In this document: in pieces, positions 18,079 through 27,394 of the stretch
Position numbering within the stretch: position 1 is the stretch's first letter
Layout of the letters: each line of letters starts with the position of its first letter
Assembly: GCF_044904675.1 (NCBI RefSeq)
Contig: NZ_JADIKJ010000003.1
Location: forward strand, 174,855-238,854
Direction of reading: 5' to 3'
Length of the DNA: 64,000 bases
Source of the DNA: Dyella_B jejuensis
GTDB lineage: Bacteria; Pseudomonadota; Gammaproteobacteria; Xanthomonadales; Rhodanobacteraceae
Made by a program: the position numbers and the translations under genes
The notes under the pieces: model-generated
Databases searched by the model: none
What the model saw: the letters and a program-made list of their open reading frames with translations, nothing else
Told to the model about the DNA's origin: nothing

Positions 18079-20166
18079 TCAAGAGATATCAATGCTCTTC
18101 TTCCAAGACTCGGCAGCCACGATGGCATCCTGCAGGCATTGCGAGGTGAATGGCTTGGTTAGGATGACAACTCCCTCGGCCGTGCCGGTGATGGCCTCCG
18201 AGTCGGCGTAGCCCGTAATGATGATGGCGCCTAGACCCGGTTTTTTCGTGCGTAATTGACGGATGATTTCCCCGCCCGACAGTAGCGGCATGGCGTAGTC
18301 GCTCACGACGAGATCGACGTCACCGGTTTGTTGCCGCATGAGTTCGAGCGCTTGCGCGCCATCTGCGGCTTCAATGACGTGGTGCCCCAGTTCGATGAGG
18401 AGCGCCGCTGTCGTGGTGCGTACACCGTCATGGTCATCGACCAGCAGAATCTTCTTCGATGTGTCGGAGATGCTCGGCTTCGACTTCAGCGCGCTGTCCT
18501 TGGACATTGCCGTTGTACGCAGCCCGCGAGGCAGCCAAAGCGTAACGCACGTACCTTGTCCTACCTCGCTCTCGATGAGCAACGTTCCACCCGATTGCTT
18601 GGCAAAGCCATAGACCATGCTCAGTCCAAGGCCGGTGCCTTTGCCGACGTCCTTGGTGGTAAAAAAAGGTTCCGTCACGCGCTCCAGCAGCGCAGGAGAA
18701 ATGCCGTGGCCCGTATCCGCGACAGATAACACCACGTATTCACCGGGGGCCACTCCGTAAGCGGAGTCCTCAATGACGGTCGCGTTACGGCAGGTAATGC
18801 GGATGGTGCCGCCTTCGGGCATGGCATCGCGCGCATTGATGGCCAGATTCACCAGCGCCAATTCCAGCTGCGAAGCATCCGCGTACAGGAGCCACAAATC
18901 GGGCATCAGCTCCCACTCCAGCGCAACCAGGCCGCCCAGGGTGTGGGTGAGCAGTTGGTCGACGGCTCTTGAAAGAGCGGACATTTCGATTTGCGAAGGC
19001 TCCAGCTTCTGCTTGCGCGCGAACGCCAATAGCCGTGACACCACTTCCGTGCCTTGCTGGGCAGAGCGCCGCGTAATATCAAAGATCCGACGCAGTTCCG
19101 GCGCCAGCTCGATACGACGTTCCAGGATTTCCAGGCCGGTCAGGACGGCGGCCAGCAAATTGTTGAAATCATGTGCGATGCCGCCGCTAAGCTGTCCAAT
19201 CGCATCCATCTTGCTCGCGTGCAGAAGCTGCGATTCGAGTTCCTTGCGATCCGAGACGTCGAGTAACGTGCCTGCATATTCCGCTTTGTCTGATCCTTCG
19301 TCCCGCAGCAAGATCGCCTGATCGAGAAAGTATTTGTATTGCCCGTTGGCGCACTGCCATCGATATTCCACCGAATAACCCTGTTTCGCGTGCCGTGATT
19401 TCATGGCTTCGATGACGCGATCGAGATCTTCCGCGTGGATGCGATCATGCCAATGGGTGCGGTAACTCTTGACTTCGTCGGGCGAGAAGCCCGTCAACGC
19501 CTGCACGTCACCACTGACGAATCGCGGTTCGCGCAGGGTACGATGCTGCTCCTCCAAGTACACCAGTATGGGCAAGGAATTGAGGATGGCCGCCTGGCGC
19601 TGCTCGACTTGACGCAATTCCTGTTCGGCGCGTAGCAGTTCGGTATGGGCGCGCATGTTGGCCTGCAGCAGTTCTTGCGCCTGGCTGGCCTTGTGTTGCA
19701 TTTCCCGCGTGGTCTGAAACAAGTCGACGAACACCGCAACCTTGGAGCGCAGCACGATCGGTTCGACAGGTTTGAAGACATAATCGACGGCGCCCATCGA
19801 GTAGCCGCGCATCTGGTGCTCGGTTTCTTTGTTTACTGCCGAGAGAAACACGATGGGAATGCGTTTGGTCTGTTCGCGGTCGCGAATGATTTTTGCGGTT
19901 TCGTAGCCGTCGATGCCTGGCATATAAACGTCAAGCAGGATAACCGCGAATTCACCCTTTAGCAGATGGCGCAACGCCTCTTCGCCGGACTTGGCCACGA
20001 CGACATCGGCAAGGTCTTCCAGCACGGTCTTCAGCGCAAGCAGGTTGCGCTCGTCATCATCGACAATCAGGATGCGAGCTCGATCATTTCTGTCACGCAG
20101 CACAAGAGAGCCGCTGTCCGGGTTCGTTAAATCGCGCGACCTTCGTTCCTGGGCATTGGTACTCAT
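18079..20166 (-). CDS. Hybrid sensor kinase, REC-PAS-HisKA-HATPase-REC
   Basis: 695 aa soluble protein. Domains in order are: receiver 1 (RILIVDDDERN, phospho-acceptor D79 in LLDVYMPGIDG), a coiled coil (about 150-195), a PAS domain (195-310), HisKA with H332 (GGIAHDFNNLLA), an HATPase (NLAINARDAMPEGG; VADTGHGISP; GTGLGLSMVYG), and receiver 2 (KKILLVDDHD, D623 in VVSDYAMPLLSGG). The order suggests input from a phosphodonor or partner, autophosphorylation, then transfer to the C-terminal receiver; no output domain is present. Its ATG overlaps the stop of the upstream HAMP-array kinase (ATGA), so the two are made together and probably form one phosphorelay. No Hpt protein is adjacent. Confidence 0.92.
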   Translation of the reverse strand: MSTNAQERRSRDLTNPDSGSLVLRDRNDRARILIVDDDERNLLALKTVLEDLADVVVAKSGEEALRHLLKGEFAVILLDVYMPGIDGYETAKIIRDREQTKRIPIVFLSAVNKETEHQMRGYSMGAVDYVFKPVEPIVLRSKVAVFVDLFQTTREMQHKASQAQELLQANMRAHTELLRAEQELRQVEQRQAAILNSLPILVYLEEQHRTLREPRFVSGDVQALTGFSPDEVKSYRTHWHDRIHAEDLDRVIEAMKSRHAKQGYSVEYRWQCANGQYKYFLDQAILLRDEGSDKAEYAGTLLDVSDRKELESQLLHASKMDAIGQLSGGIAHDFNNLLAAVLTGLEILERRIELAPELRRIFDITRRSAQQGTEVVSRLLAFARKQKLEPSQIEMSALSRAVDQLLTHTLGGLVALEWELMPDLWLLYADASQLELALVNLAINARDAMPEGGTIRITCRNATVIEDSAYGVAPGEYVVLSVADTGHGISPALLERVTEPFFTTKDVGKGTGLGLSMVYGFAKQSGGTLLIESEVGQGTCVTLWLPRGLRTTAMSKDSALKSKPSISDTSKKILLVDDHDGVRTTTAALLIELGHHVIEAADGAQALELMRQQTGDVDLVVSDYAMPLLSGGEIIRQLRTKKPGLGAIIITGYADSEAITGTAEGVVILTKPFTSQCLQDAIVAAESWKKSIDIS

Positions 20167-23100
20167 GGTGCCGCCGTCTCCGTGACTTTCCGGGATTGAG
20201 CCACCCATACGCGCAACAAGGCGAGCAGTAATTCGATATCCACCGGCTTGGCGATGTAATCCGAAGCGCCTGCATCCAGGCATTTCTGGCGATCGCCCTT
20301 CATGGCCTTGGCCGTCACGGCAATCAGTGGAATGCCGGCTATGGCGGGCTGTGCGCGGATTTGCTGCATGGTTTCGTAGCCATCCATCTCGGGCATCATG
20401 ATGTCAATCAGCGCCAGATCTATACCTGGGGTTTGTTGAAGAATGGCGATGCCGTCACGGCCGCCTTCAGCATGGAAGACTTCCACGTTATAGCTTTCCA
20501 AAACACTGGTGAGTGAATAGATATTGCGGATATCGTCGTCGACGATCAGGATCTTGGCGCCGGCAAGTTCGGGTACGGCGTGCGGTTCGTTGCGGATCTC
20601 GGCCGGCGGGGCGGCTTCCTCGGTGGCGGATGATGCGGATGGATTGCGTGCGAACTCGGCAAGGCTGGCGAATATCGCAGCCAATTCCTCGGTGGACGCC
20701 GGCTTTTCGGTGGCCCCGATGGCACCAAGGGATAACGCCGACCGCAGCTTTTCCGCACCGGAAATCACGTGGATCGGCATGTGCATGGTTTGGGGGTCAT
20801 GCTTGAGCAGATCCAGCAGCACCAGTCCATCGATATCGGACAAGCCAAGATCCAGCGTGATGACATTCGGCTGGAGCTTGCGCGCCAAGGCCAGGGTGCC
20901 CGCGCCTGCCGTGGCGACCACGCCCTTGAGCCCCGCTTCTCGCGCAATGTCCAGCAGGATGGCGGCAAAGGTCGCATCGTCCTCGACGATCAGAGCAAAA
21001 GGCGAGTCCCCTAATGCTTCGCGATCATCAGTGACTTCCATATGACTGACCAGGACATTGGGCACCGTCGCGCCGCTATTGTCATAACGGGCCGTGCTGG
21101 TGCCTGGTGTCGAAGCCACCGCATTGCCGGCCTCGATCGGCACGAACAGGGTAAATGTCGATCCCTGACCAGGCATCGAGCGCACTTGCAGTTCACCGCC
21201 GAGCAAGCGTGCGATCTCCCGGCTGATGGATAGGCCAAGGCCGGTGCCGCCATATTTGCGGCTGGTGGTGCCATCGGCTTGTTGAAAAGCCTCGAAGATC
21301 AATTTCTGCTTGTCTTTGGGGATGCCGATGCCCGTATCGGTAACGGCGATCCCGATAGCGCGCTGCACATCACGCAATACCGGATGGCTGGTGCTCCATC
21401 CCCCGGTTACATGCTTGACGGCGAGCGTGACGCTGCCGCGCGCGGTGAACTTGAACGCATTGGAGAGAAGATTGAGCACCACTTGCTGCAGGCGCTTCTC
21501 GTCGGTACGGATGGAGTGGGGCAGCGCAGAGTCGAATTCCACGCTGAATTGCAGATTTTTGTCCGCGGCGATCTGCCGGAAGGTGCGTTCCATATGCTGC
21601 TTCAGGCTGCTCAGCGGCATATCGGCGATCTCGATCGATACCGTGCCGGATTCGATCTTCGATAGATCCAGAATATCGTTGATCAGGCTAAGCAGGTCCG
21701 AGCCGGCCGAATGGATGGTACGGGCAAACTCGGTCTGCTTTTCATTGAGATTGCCCTGTGGATTGTCGGCCAGCAGCCTGGACAAAATCAGCAGCGAGTT
21801 CAGCGGCGTGCGCAGTTCGTGGCTCATGTTGGCCAGGAACTCGGACTTGTATTTGGAAGTGAGCGCCAGCTGTTCTGCCTTCTCCTCGACCGCACGGCGA
21901 GCCATGTCGATTTCGAAGTTCTTGGCCTCGACCTGTTTCTTTTCGTTTTCCAACAGCTGCGCTTTCTCTTTCAGTTCTTCGTTGGTAGCGTGCAATTCTT
22001 CCTGTTTAGTAGTGAGTTCGGTCTGGCGAGCCTGGAGTTCCTGGGTCAGCAACTGTGACTGCTTGAGCAAACCTTCGGTACGCATGGTTGCGGCGATCGT
22101 GTTGAGCACGATGCCAACCGATTCCATCAATTGGTCGAGGAAGCTTTGGTGGGTCTCGTTAAAGCGGTTGAAGGACGCTAACTCGATCACGGCCTTTACG
22201 TCGTCCTCGAACAGGGCCGGCAAGACAGTGAGGCTTGCCGGTGCTGCGTGACCGAGGCCGGAGCCAATCCGGATGAAGTCGCTGGGAACTTCCGTCAACA
22301 GGATGGCGCGCTTGTCCGCGGCGCACTGGCCGACCAGCCCTTCGCGCAGCTTGAAGGTCGGCTTGAGCTTCTCCTTGCTTTCGGCGCCGTAGCTTGCGAC
22401 CAGATCCAGTACCGTATCGTTCTCCTCGCGGCGCGTTACATAGAACACGCCATATTGCGCATTCACCAACGGTGCCAGCTCGGACATGATCAAATTGGAT
22501 ACGGTCGCCAGATCGCGTTCGCCCTGCAACATGCGCGAGAAGCGGGCAAGGTTGGTCTTGAGCCAATCCTGCTCCGCGTTTTTCAGGGTCTGGTCCTTCA
22601 GGTTGCGGATCATTTCATTGATGTTGTCCTTGAGCGAGGCCATCTCCCCGGACGCTTCCACCGCGATGGATCGCGACAGGTCGCCCTTGGTCACCGCGGT
22701 GGCCACATCGGCGATCGAGCGCACCTGATTGGTCAGATTCGCGGCAAGCTGGTTCACGTTGTCAGTGAGATCACGCCATAGGCCCGCAGCGCCGGGAACG
22801 CGCGCCTGGCCACCCAGCTTGCCCTCGATGCCTACTTCGCGCGCCATGTTGGTGACCTGGTCGGCAAAGGTGGCGAGGGTCTCGATCATGCCGTTGAAGG
22901 TGTCCGCCAGCGCGGCAATCTCGCCTTTGGCGTCCACCGCCAACTTGCGCTTGAGATTGCCTTGCGCCACGGCGTTCACCACGTCGGCGATGCCGCGCAC
23001 CTGATTGGTCAGGTTGGTCGCCATCAGGTTGACGTTGTCGGTCAGGTCCTTCCAGGTGCCGCCCACGCCAGGTACTTGCGCCTGGCCACCCAGCTTGCCC

Positions 23101-25553
23101 TCGGTGCCGACTTCGCGTGCCACGCGGGTGACTTCCGATGCGAACGAATTGAGCTGGTCCACCATCACGTTGATGGTGTCTTTGAGCGCGAGGATTTCTC
23201 CCTTTACGTCCACGGTGATTTTCTTGGAAAGATCGCCTCGCGCCACCGCCGTCGTCACGTCGGCGATGTTGCGTACCTGGCCGGTCAGGTTGTCGGCCAT
23301 CAAGTTGACGTTGTCGGTCAAGTCCTTCCAGGTACCGGCTACGCCGCGAACCTGCGCCTGGCCGCCGAGCTTGCCTTCCGTGCCGACTTCGCGCGCCACG
23401 CGGGTGACTTCCGATGCAAACGAATTGAGCTGGTCGACCATCGTGTTGATGGTGTTCTTCAGCTCCAGGATTTCGCCCTTGACGTCCACCGTGATTTTCT
23501 TGGAAAGGTCGCCCAGCGCCACCGCGGTCGTCACTTCCGCAATATTGCGTACCTGGCCAGTCAGGTTGGCCGCCATGGCGTTGACGTTTTCAGTGAGGTC
23601 TTTCCAGGTGCCGCCGACGCCGATCACCTGCGCTTGGCCGCCGAGCTTGCCTTCCGAGCCTACTTCACGCGCCACGCGAGTCACTTCGGAGGCAAAGGAG
23701 TTGAGCTGATCCACCATCACGTTGATGGTGTCTTTCAATTCCAGGATTTCGCCCTTGACGTCCACCGTGATTTTTTTGGAAAGGTCGCCGCGGGCCACCG
23801 CCGTGGTGACCTCGGCGATGTTGCGCACCTGGCCGGTCAGGTTGCCGGCCATCAGGTTCACGTTATCGGTCAGGTCCTTCCACGTGCCGCCGACGCCTTC
23901 GACGCGCGCCTGGCCGCCGAGCTTGCCTTCCGAACCCACTTCGCGCGCTACGCGGGTCACTTCCGAAGCGAAGGAGTTGAGCTGGTCCACCATCACGTTG
24001 ATGGTGTTCTTCAGCTCCAGGATTTCGCCCTTGACGTCCACCGTAATCTTCTTGGACAGATCGCCGCGGGCCACCGCCGTGGTGACCTCGGCGATGTTGC
24101 GCACCTGGCCGGTGAGGTTGGCGGCCATCAAGTTGACGTTATCGGTAAGGTCGGCCCAGGTCCCGGCCACGCCGGGCACCTGCGCCTGGCCGCCGAGCTT
24201 GCCTTCGGTGCCCACCTCGCGCGCCACGCGGGTGACTTCCGAGGCGAAGCCATTGAGCTGGTCGACCATCACGTTGATGGTGTTTTTCAGCTCCAGGATT
24301 TCGCCTTTCACATCGACCGTAATTTTCTTCGACAAATCGCCCGATGCCACCGCCGTGGTGACCTCGGCGATGTTGCGCACCTGGCCGGTGAGATTGTCGG
24401 CCATCAGGTTCACGTTATCGGTCAGATCCTTCCAGGTGCCGGCCACCCCGGGTACCTGCGCCTGGCCGCCCAGCTTGCCTTCGGTACCGACTTCGCGTGC
24501 CACGCGAGTGACTTCCGAGGCGAACGAGTTGAGCTGGTCCACCATCACGTTGATGGTGTTTTTCAGCTCCAGGATTTCGCCCTTCACATCCACCGTAATT
24601 TTCTTCGACAAGTCGCCTGAGGCGACCGCCGTGGTGACCTCGGCGATGTTGCGCACCTGGCCGGTCAGGTTGTCGGCCATCAGGTTTACGTTATCGGTGA
24701 GATCCTTCCAGGTACCGGCCACGCCTTCGACGCGCGCCTGACCGCCGAGCTTGCCTTCGGTGCCCACCTCGCGCGCCACGCGCGTCACTTCGGAGGCGAA
24801 GGAATTGAGCTGGTCCACCATCACGTTGATGGTGTTTTTCAGCTCGAGGATTTCACCCTTTACTTCTACGGTGATCTTCTTGGACAGGTCGCCCGAGGCG
24901 ACCGCGGTCGTCACCTCGGCGATATTGCGCACCTGGCCGGTGAGGTTGGTCGCCATCGCATTGACGTTGTCGGTCAGATCCTTCCAGGTGCCGGCTACGC
25001 CCTTTACGGTCGCCTGGCCACCCAGCTTGCCCTCGGTACCCACCTCGCGGGCGACACGGGTCACTTCGGAAGTGAAGGAAGCGAGCTGCTCCACCATCGT
25101 GTTGACCACTTTACCGATGCGGAGGAATTCACCACGCAGCGGTCGTCCATCAATCTCGACGGTCATGGATTGCGAAAGATCGCCCTTGGCCACGGCGCCG
25201 ATGACCCGGGCGACTTCGGCCGTCGGCTGCACCATGTCCTCGATGAGCTCGTTGACCGCATGGATGGCGCTCTCCCAGCCACCGGTCGCATTCTTTACCC
25301 GTCCACGCTGGGTGATCTTGCCTTCTTTGCCCACGACAGTGGACAGGCGCTCGAATTCCTTGGTCATTTGCTGATTGAGGCTGACGACCTCGTTGAATAA
25401 CTGAGCGATTTCGCTGTCGCTGCCAGCGAGATCGTCAGGAAGCCGAACATCAAAATCACCTCTGCGCAGACGCCTTAGCGCGGCGATCAACTGCCGGCGC
25501 TCCAGGAACTCCCGTGCGGCTTCGGCGTTGGCTACGGATTCCGTGATTGACAT
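20163..25553 (-). CDS. Giant soluble HAMP-array hybrid histidine kinase
   Basis: 1796 aa with no membrane segment. A HAMP near residues 20-75 is followed by about ten tandem 92-residue HAMP modules (roughly 76-1000), repeating GTWKDLTDNVNLMA, LTGQVRNIAEVTTAVA, GDLSKKITVDVKGEI, LELKNTINVMVDQLNSFASE and VTRVAREVGTEGKLGGQA. Then come a GAF domain (about 1000-1170), a coiled coil, HisKA with H1245 (MSHELRTPLNS), an HATPase (LLSNAFKFTARG; DTGIGIPKDKQ; GGTGLGLSISRE), and two receivers with D1568 (LDLGLSDIDG) and D1717 (LIDIMMPEMDG). The layout recalls fungal group III osmosensing kinases such as Nik1. The start at 25553 (MSITESVANAEAAR) has a weak ribosome site; the frame is open a little further upstream. 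It is first in a two-kinase operon. Confidence 0.93.
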   Translation of the reverse strand: MSITESVANAEAAREFLERRQLIAALRRLRRGDFDVRLPDDLAGSDSEIAQLFNEVVSLNQQMTKEFERLSTVVGKEGKITQRGRVKNATGGWESAIHAVNELIEDMVQPTAEVARVIGAVAKGDLSQSMTVEIDGRPLRGEFLRIGKVVNTMVEQLASFTSEVTRVAREVGTEGKLGGQATVKGVAGTWKDLTDNVNAMATNLTGQVRNIAEVTTAVASGDLSKKITVEVKGEILELKNTINVMVDQLNSFASEVTRVAREVGTEGKLGGQARVEGVAGTWKDLTDNVNLMADNLTGQVRNIAEVTTAVASGDLSKKITVDVKGEILELKNTINVMVDQLNSFASEVTRVAREVGTEGKLGGQAQVPGVAGTWKDLTDNVNLMADNLTGQVRNIAEVTTAVASGDLSKKITVDVKGEILELKNTINVMVDQLNGFASEVTRVAREVGTEGKLGGQAQVPGVAGTWADLTDNVNLMAANLTGQVRNIAEVTTAVARGDLSKKITVDVKGEILELKNTINVMVDQLNSFASEVTRVAREVGSEGKLGGQARVEGVGGTWKDLTDNVNLMAGNLTGQVRNIAEVTTAVARGDLSKKITVDVKGEILELKDTINVMVDQLNSFASEVTRVAREVGSEGKLGGQAQVIGVGGTWKDLTENVNAMAANLTGQVRNIAEVTTAVALGDLSKKITVDVKGEILELKNTINTMVDQLNSFASEVTRVAREVGTEGKLGGQAQVRGVAGTWKDLTDNVNLMADNLTGQVRNIADVTTAVARGDLSKKITVDVKGEILALKDTINVMVDQLNSFASEVTRVAREVGTEGKLGGQAQVPGVGGTWKDLTDNVNLMATNLTNQVRGIADVVNAVAQGNLKRKLAVDAKGEIAALADTFNGMIETLATFADQVTNMAREVGIEGKLGGQARVPGAAGLWRDLTDNVNQLAANLTNQVRSIADVATAVTKGDLSRSIAVEASGEMASLKDNINEMIRNLKDQTLKNAEQDWLKTNLARFSRMLQGERDLATVSNLIMSELAPLVNAQYGVFYVTRREENDTVLDLVASYGAESKEKLKPTFKLREGLVGQCAADKRAILLTEVPSDFIRIGSGLGHAAPASLTVLPALFEDDVKAVIELASFNRFNETHQSFLDQLMESVGIVLNTIAATMRTEGLLKQSQLLTQELQARQTELTTKQEELHATNEELKEKAQLLENEKKQVEAKNFEIDMARRAVEEKAEQLALTSKYKSEFLANMSHELRTPLNSLLILSRLLADNPQGNLNEKQTEFARTIHSAGSDLLSLINDILDLSKIESGTVSIEIADMPLSSLKQHMERTFRQIAADKNLQFSVEFDSALPHSIRTDEKRLQQVVLNLLSNAFKFTARGSVTLAVKHVTGGWSTSHPVLRDVQRAIGIAVTDTGIGIPKDKQKLIFEAFQQADGTTSRKYGGTGLGLSISREIARLLGGELQVRSMPGQGSTFTLFVPIEAGNAVASTPGTSTARYDNSGATVPNVLVSHMEVTDDREALGDSPFALIVEDDATFAAILLDIAREAGLKGVVATAGAGTLALARKLQPNVITLDLGLSDIDGLVLLDLLKHDPQTMHMPIHVISGAEKLRSALSLGAIGATEKPASTEELAAIFASLAEFARNPSASSATEEAAPPAEIRNEPHAVPELAGAKILIVDDDIRNIYSLTSVLESYNVEVFHAEGGRDGIAILQQTPGIDLALIDIMMPEMDGYETMQQIRAQPAIAGIPLIAVTAKAMKGDRQKCLDAGASDYIAKPVDIELLLALLRVWVAQSRKVTETAAP
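22620..25100 (-). repeat. Tandem 276-bp repeat array encoding HAMP modules
   Basis: The same sequence around GAGCTGGTCC recurs at 23151, 23427, 23703, 23979, 24255, 24531, 24807 and, slightly changed, 25083: exactly 276 bases apart each time (92 codons). Copies in the middle are highly similar at DNA level, while the two at the left end (about 22620-23000) have diverged. Such an array can expand or contract by recombination without loss of frame. It is coding sequence, not a CRISPR. Confidence 0.95.
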
Positions 25554-25956
25554 TGGCTTTGCCCAAGGAGGAGTGCGCCGGCCGAAAGGCAAGCGCAAGG
25601 TATAGGATTCGAACGAACGCCCTTAATACTGTCGTACTCGAAGAGGTCTGCCAATGCCCCGACGACGCTAAACGCGAGGTTAGTAGCCAAGGTTTTAAAA
25701 AAATCGACAGTTACTCTTCCAAAGTCCAGGCCGCGGTGAAAAAGGCGTGAAACTTTTTCAGGTATTTTTTTGCCGTTGTTTTTAACTGCGTCTTCTAAAA
25801 CCCGACCCCGAACGACGTTATCTTCAAAACCAAGCTGGTATACCCTCGGGCGAGCGTAAAAAATTGCAGGACTACTGCTTCCATGCAGGATTAATCACTG
25901 GCAAGGGAAGGCGTATTGTGGAGTCATGACGTTGGCGCATTGCCATGGAGTGAACC
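25554..25956. other. AT-rich intergenic region upstream of the kinase operon
   Basis: About 400 bases, noticeably lower in GC than the rest (runs of A and T at 25690-25790). It should hold the promoter of the kinase operon on the minus strand and of the next gene on the plus strand. No known riboswitch or RNA fold is recognised. A 67-codon plus-strand frame that begins inside the kinase start is rejected. Confidence 0.4.
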
Positions 25957-26115
25957 ATGCGCAAGGTGGGTAAAGTCCGTTACCTGAAAATGGGCGCGCT
26001 TAAGACTCAGGGTGCCAGCGGCTTGCTTTTCACCCGAGGCGAACGCACTCGCGCGATGAAGATCGCCAACGTAAAATGCCGAGCGCTCACTCTCCCAAGG
26101 AGCTGCCTGTCATGA
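25957..26115 (+). CDS. Possible 52-aa basic leader peptide
   Basis: ATG CGC AAG GTG opens a 52-codon frame preceded by GGAG at 8 bases. It ends in TGA that overlaps the ATG of the next gene (ATGA). The peptide is basic (many Lys and Arg) with one Ser/Gly-rich stretch and a Cys-containing tail. The overlap hints at coupled translation. It has no recognised homology, and codon use does not settle it. It may simply be the untranslated leader. Confidence 0.3.
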   Translation: MRKVGKVRYLKMGALKTQGASGLLFTRGERTRAMKIANVKCRALTLPRSCLS

Positions 26116-26672
26116 ATATTTCAAATATCAGCAGCACGCAGTCGCAGCCTGTAAGTGGACTCGTTGCTGCTGAGCATGCCAGGCACAAAAAGGCCCTCGA
26201 TGGGTCGACGTCGACAGCGCTCATGGCGTCGACGGATTCCTCCGCCACCACCGTGAACCCGCTGGCTTCAGCTGTTGCCGCTGCACTGTCGCAACTTGGA
26301 CTAACTTTCTCGCCTCATAAAGCTGGCTCGGATAATGCCGCTACGCCGCTCGCACGCCTGCCAAGGCAGCTGAAAGCTTCGCAGCAGGTACAACAGTACA
26401 GAAATATCGCAGCGACATTTTCCAACCTGGCCCAGGCGCTGAATGCCAACTCAAGCAGCGCAGTGCCTACCTCGAGTGGCGCCACTGGTTTGACATCCGT
26501 ATTCCAAGACCTTTGGGCGTCACTTGGCTCGTCATCCGGATCAGGAACACCCACCGATTCTTCGAATAGCACGATCCCAAGCCTGCAATCGTTTCTGCAA
26601 ACGTTGGCGCATAATTTCAGTGAAAGCGGCATTTCTGATTTACGTGGGGTGTTTGTCGACACGATCGTTTGA
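26112..26672 (+). CDS. Hypothetical Ser/Ala-rich protein
   Basis: 186 aa. The N-terminus is low-complexity and Ser/Thr/Ala-rich (NISNISSTQSQPVSGLVAAE); there is no signal peptide. Amphipathic helices occur (ASAVAAALSQLGLTFS; QYRNIAATFSNLAQALNANS; SLQSFLQTLAHNFSES), and the C-terminus is hydrophobic (LRGVFVDTIV). AAGGAG precedes the ATG. The GC content is below that of its neighbours, suggesting recent arrival. The overall look is like secreted or surface proteins with no cleaved signal, but I do not recognise the family. Confidence 0.65.
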   Translation: MNISNISSTQSQPVSGLVAAEHARHKKALDGSTSTALMASTDSSATTVNPLASAVAAALSQLGLTFSPHKAGSDNAATPLARLPRQLKASQQVQQYRNIAATFSNLAQALNANSSSAVPTSSGATGLTSVFQDLWASLGSSSGSGTPTDSSNSTIPSLQSFLQTLAHNFSESGISDLRGVFVDTIV

Positions 26673-26868
26673 AGACTTGGCTATTAAATATTAGAAAAAA
26701 TAAAAACCATAGGGTTGGCTGCTTATATGTCTTGAGCAGCCTTGATTGGCCTCGCAGCAGGAACATGGTTGATTCGGCCTGATGCTTCACGTGTGGCCTA
26801 ACAATTGAACCAAGGCAGACGTTCGCCAACTCGGGCATCAGGCGCTTCAAACCCCTGCGATCGTCAGC

Positions 26869-27240
26869 ATGAGCAATCGAGACGAGAATGCCGCAATACC
26901 TGATCTCTACTACCTTCCCGACAACTATGATCCGTCCATCGAAACCGAAGCGACTATCGAAGCAATTCATGCACTTAATAAGGAAATGATCGCTGCTGGT
27001 GTCAGGAAGTTCGCTTGTGGTCTGAGCCCAAAGGCAATAACACTCGGGGCAGCCCGACGGTGAGGTGATCGTCATTGACGGGCCATATCTGGAGGCCAAG
27101 GAGTACGTGGGCGGCCTTGCGATATTGGAAACCGCAGATCTGGATGAGTTGCTGGCGTGGCGCGCAAAGGTGCCAAAGCGTTCCGTTCAGTGATCGAGGT
27201 GCGGGAGGTCTTCTTCATGCCGGCCCCCGCAAAGGAATGA
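26869..27240 (+). pseudogene. YCII-family (DGPF-type) protein, broken by two frameshifts
   Basis: Three consecutive frames together spell one YCII-related protein. Frame one is IEAIHALNKEMIAAGVRKFA; it shifts near 27045. Frame two is DGEVIVIDGPYLEAKEYVGG plus LETADLDELLAWR, then shifts near 27165. Frame three is VIEVREVFFMPAPAKE with stop at 27238-27240. Intact relatives are about 120-130 aa and carry the same DGP...E.KE..GG and EVR motifs in one frame. The first open piece alone is 64 codons. Either the gene is dead or the assembly has two indels. It lies in a lower-GC patch. Confidence 0.75.
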
Positions 27241-27394
27241 GCGGGACGGCATGGATTGCGTAGGCGGCGTTGGGCTCCGTTGCGCGACAGACCTGGCAAC
27301 CAGAAAATATTGACCAGGCGGCGACAACTGGTATCGCATCGCCCACAGCCGGCATTCATTTGCACCAATCCAGCGCATTGCCCATGATGGTGCA

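Noticed and set aside
22962..24620. 552-codon plus-strand frame inside the HAMP array
   Set aside because: Antisense shadow of the repeat kinase; the periodic pattern simply mirrors the 92-codon module.
22620..25100. Regularly spaced repeats suggestive of a CRISPR array
   Set aside because: The 276-bp units are coding and in frame with no unique spacers.
25547..25750. 67-codon plus-strand frame over the kinase start
   Set aside because: Overlaps the start of the giant kinase on the other strand; no ribosome site.
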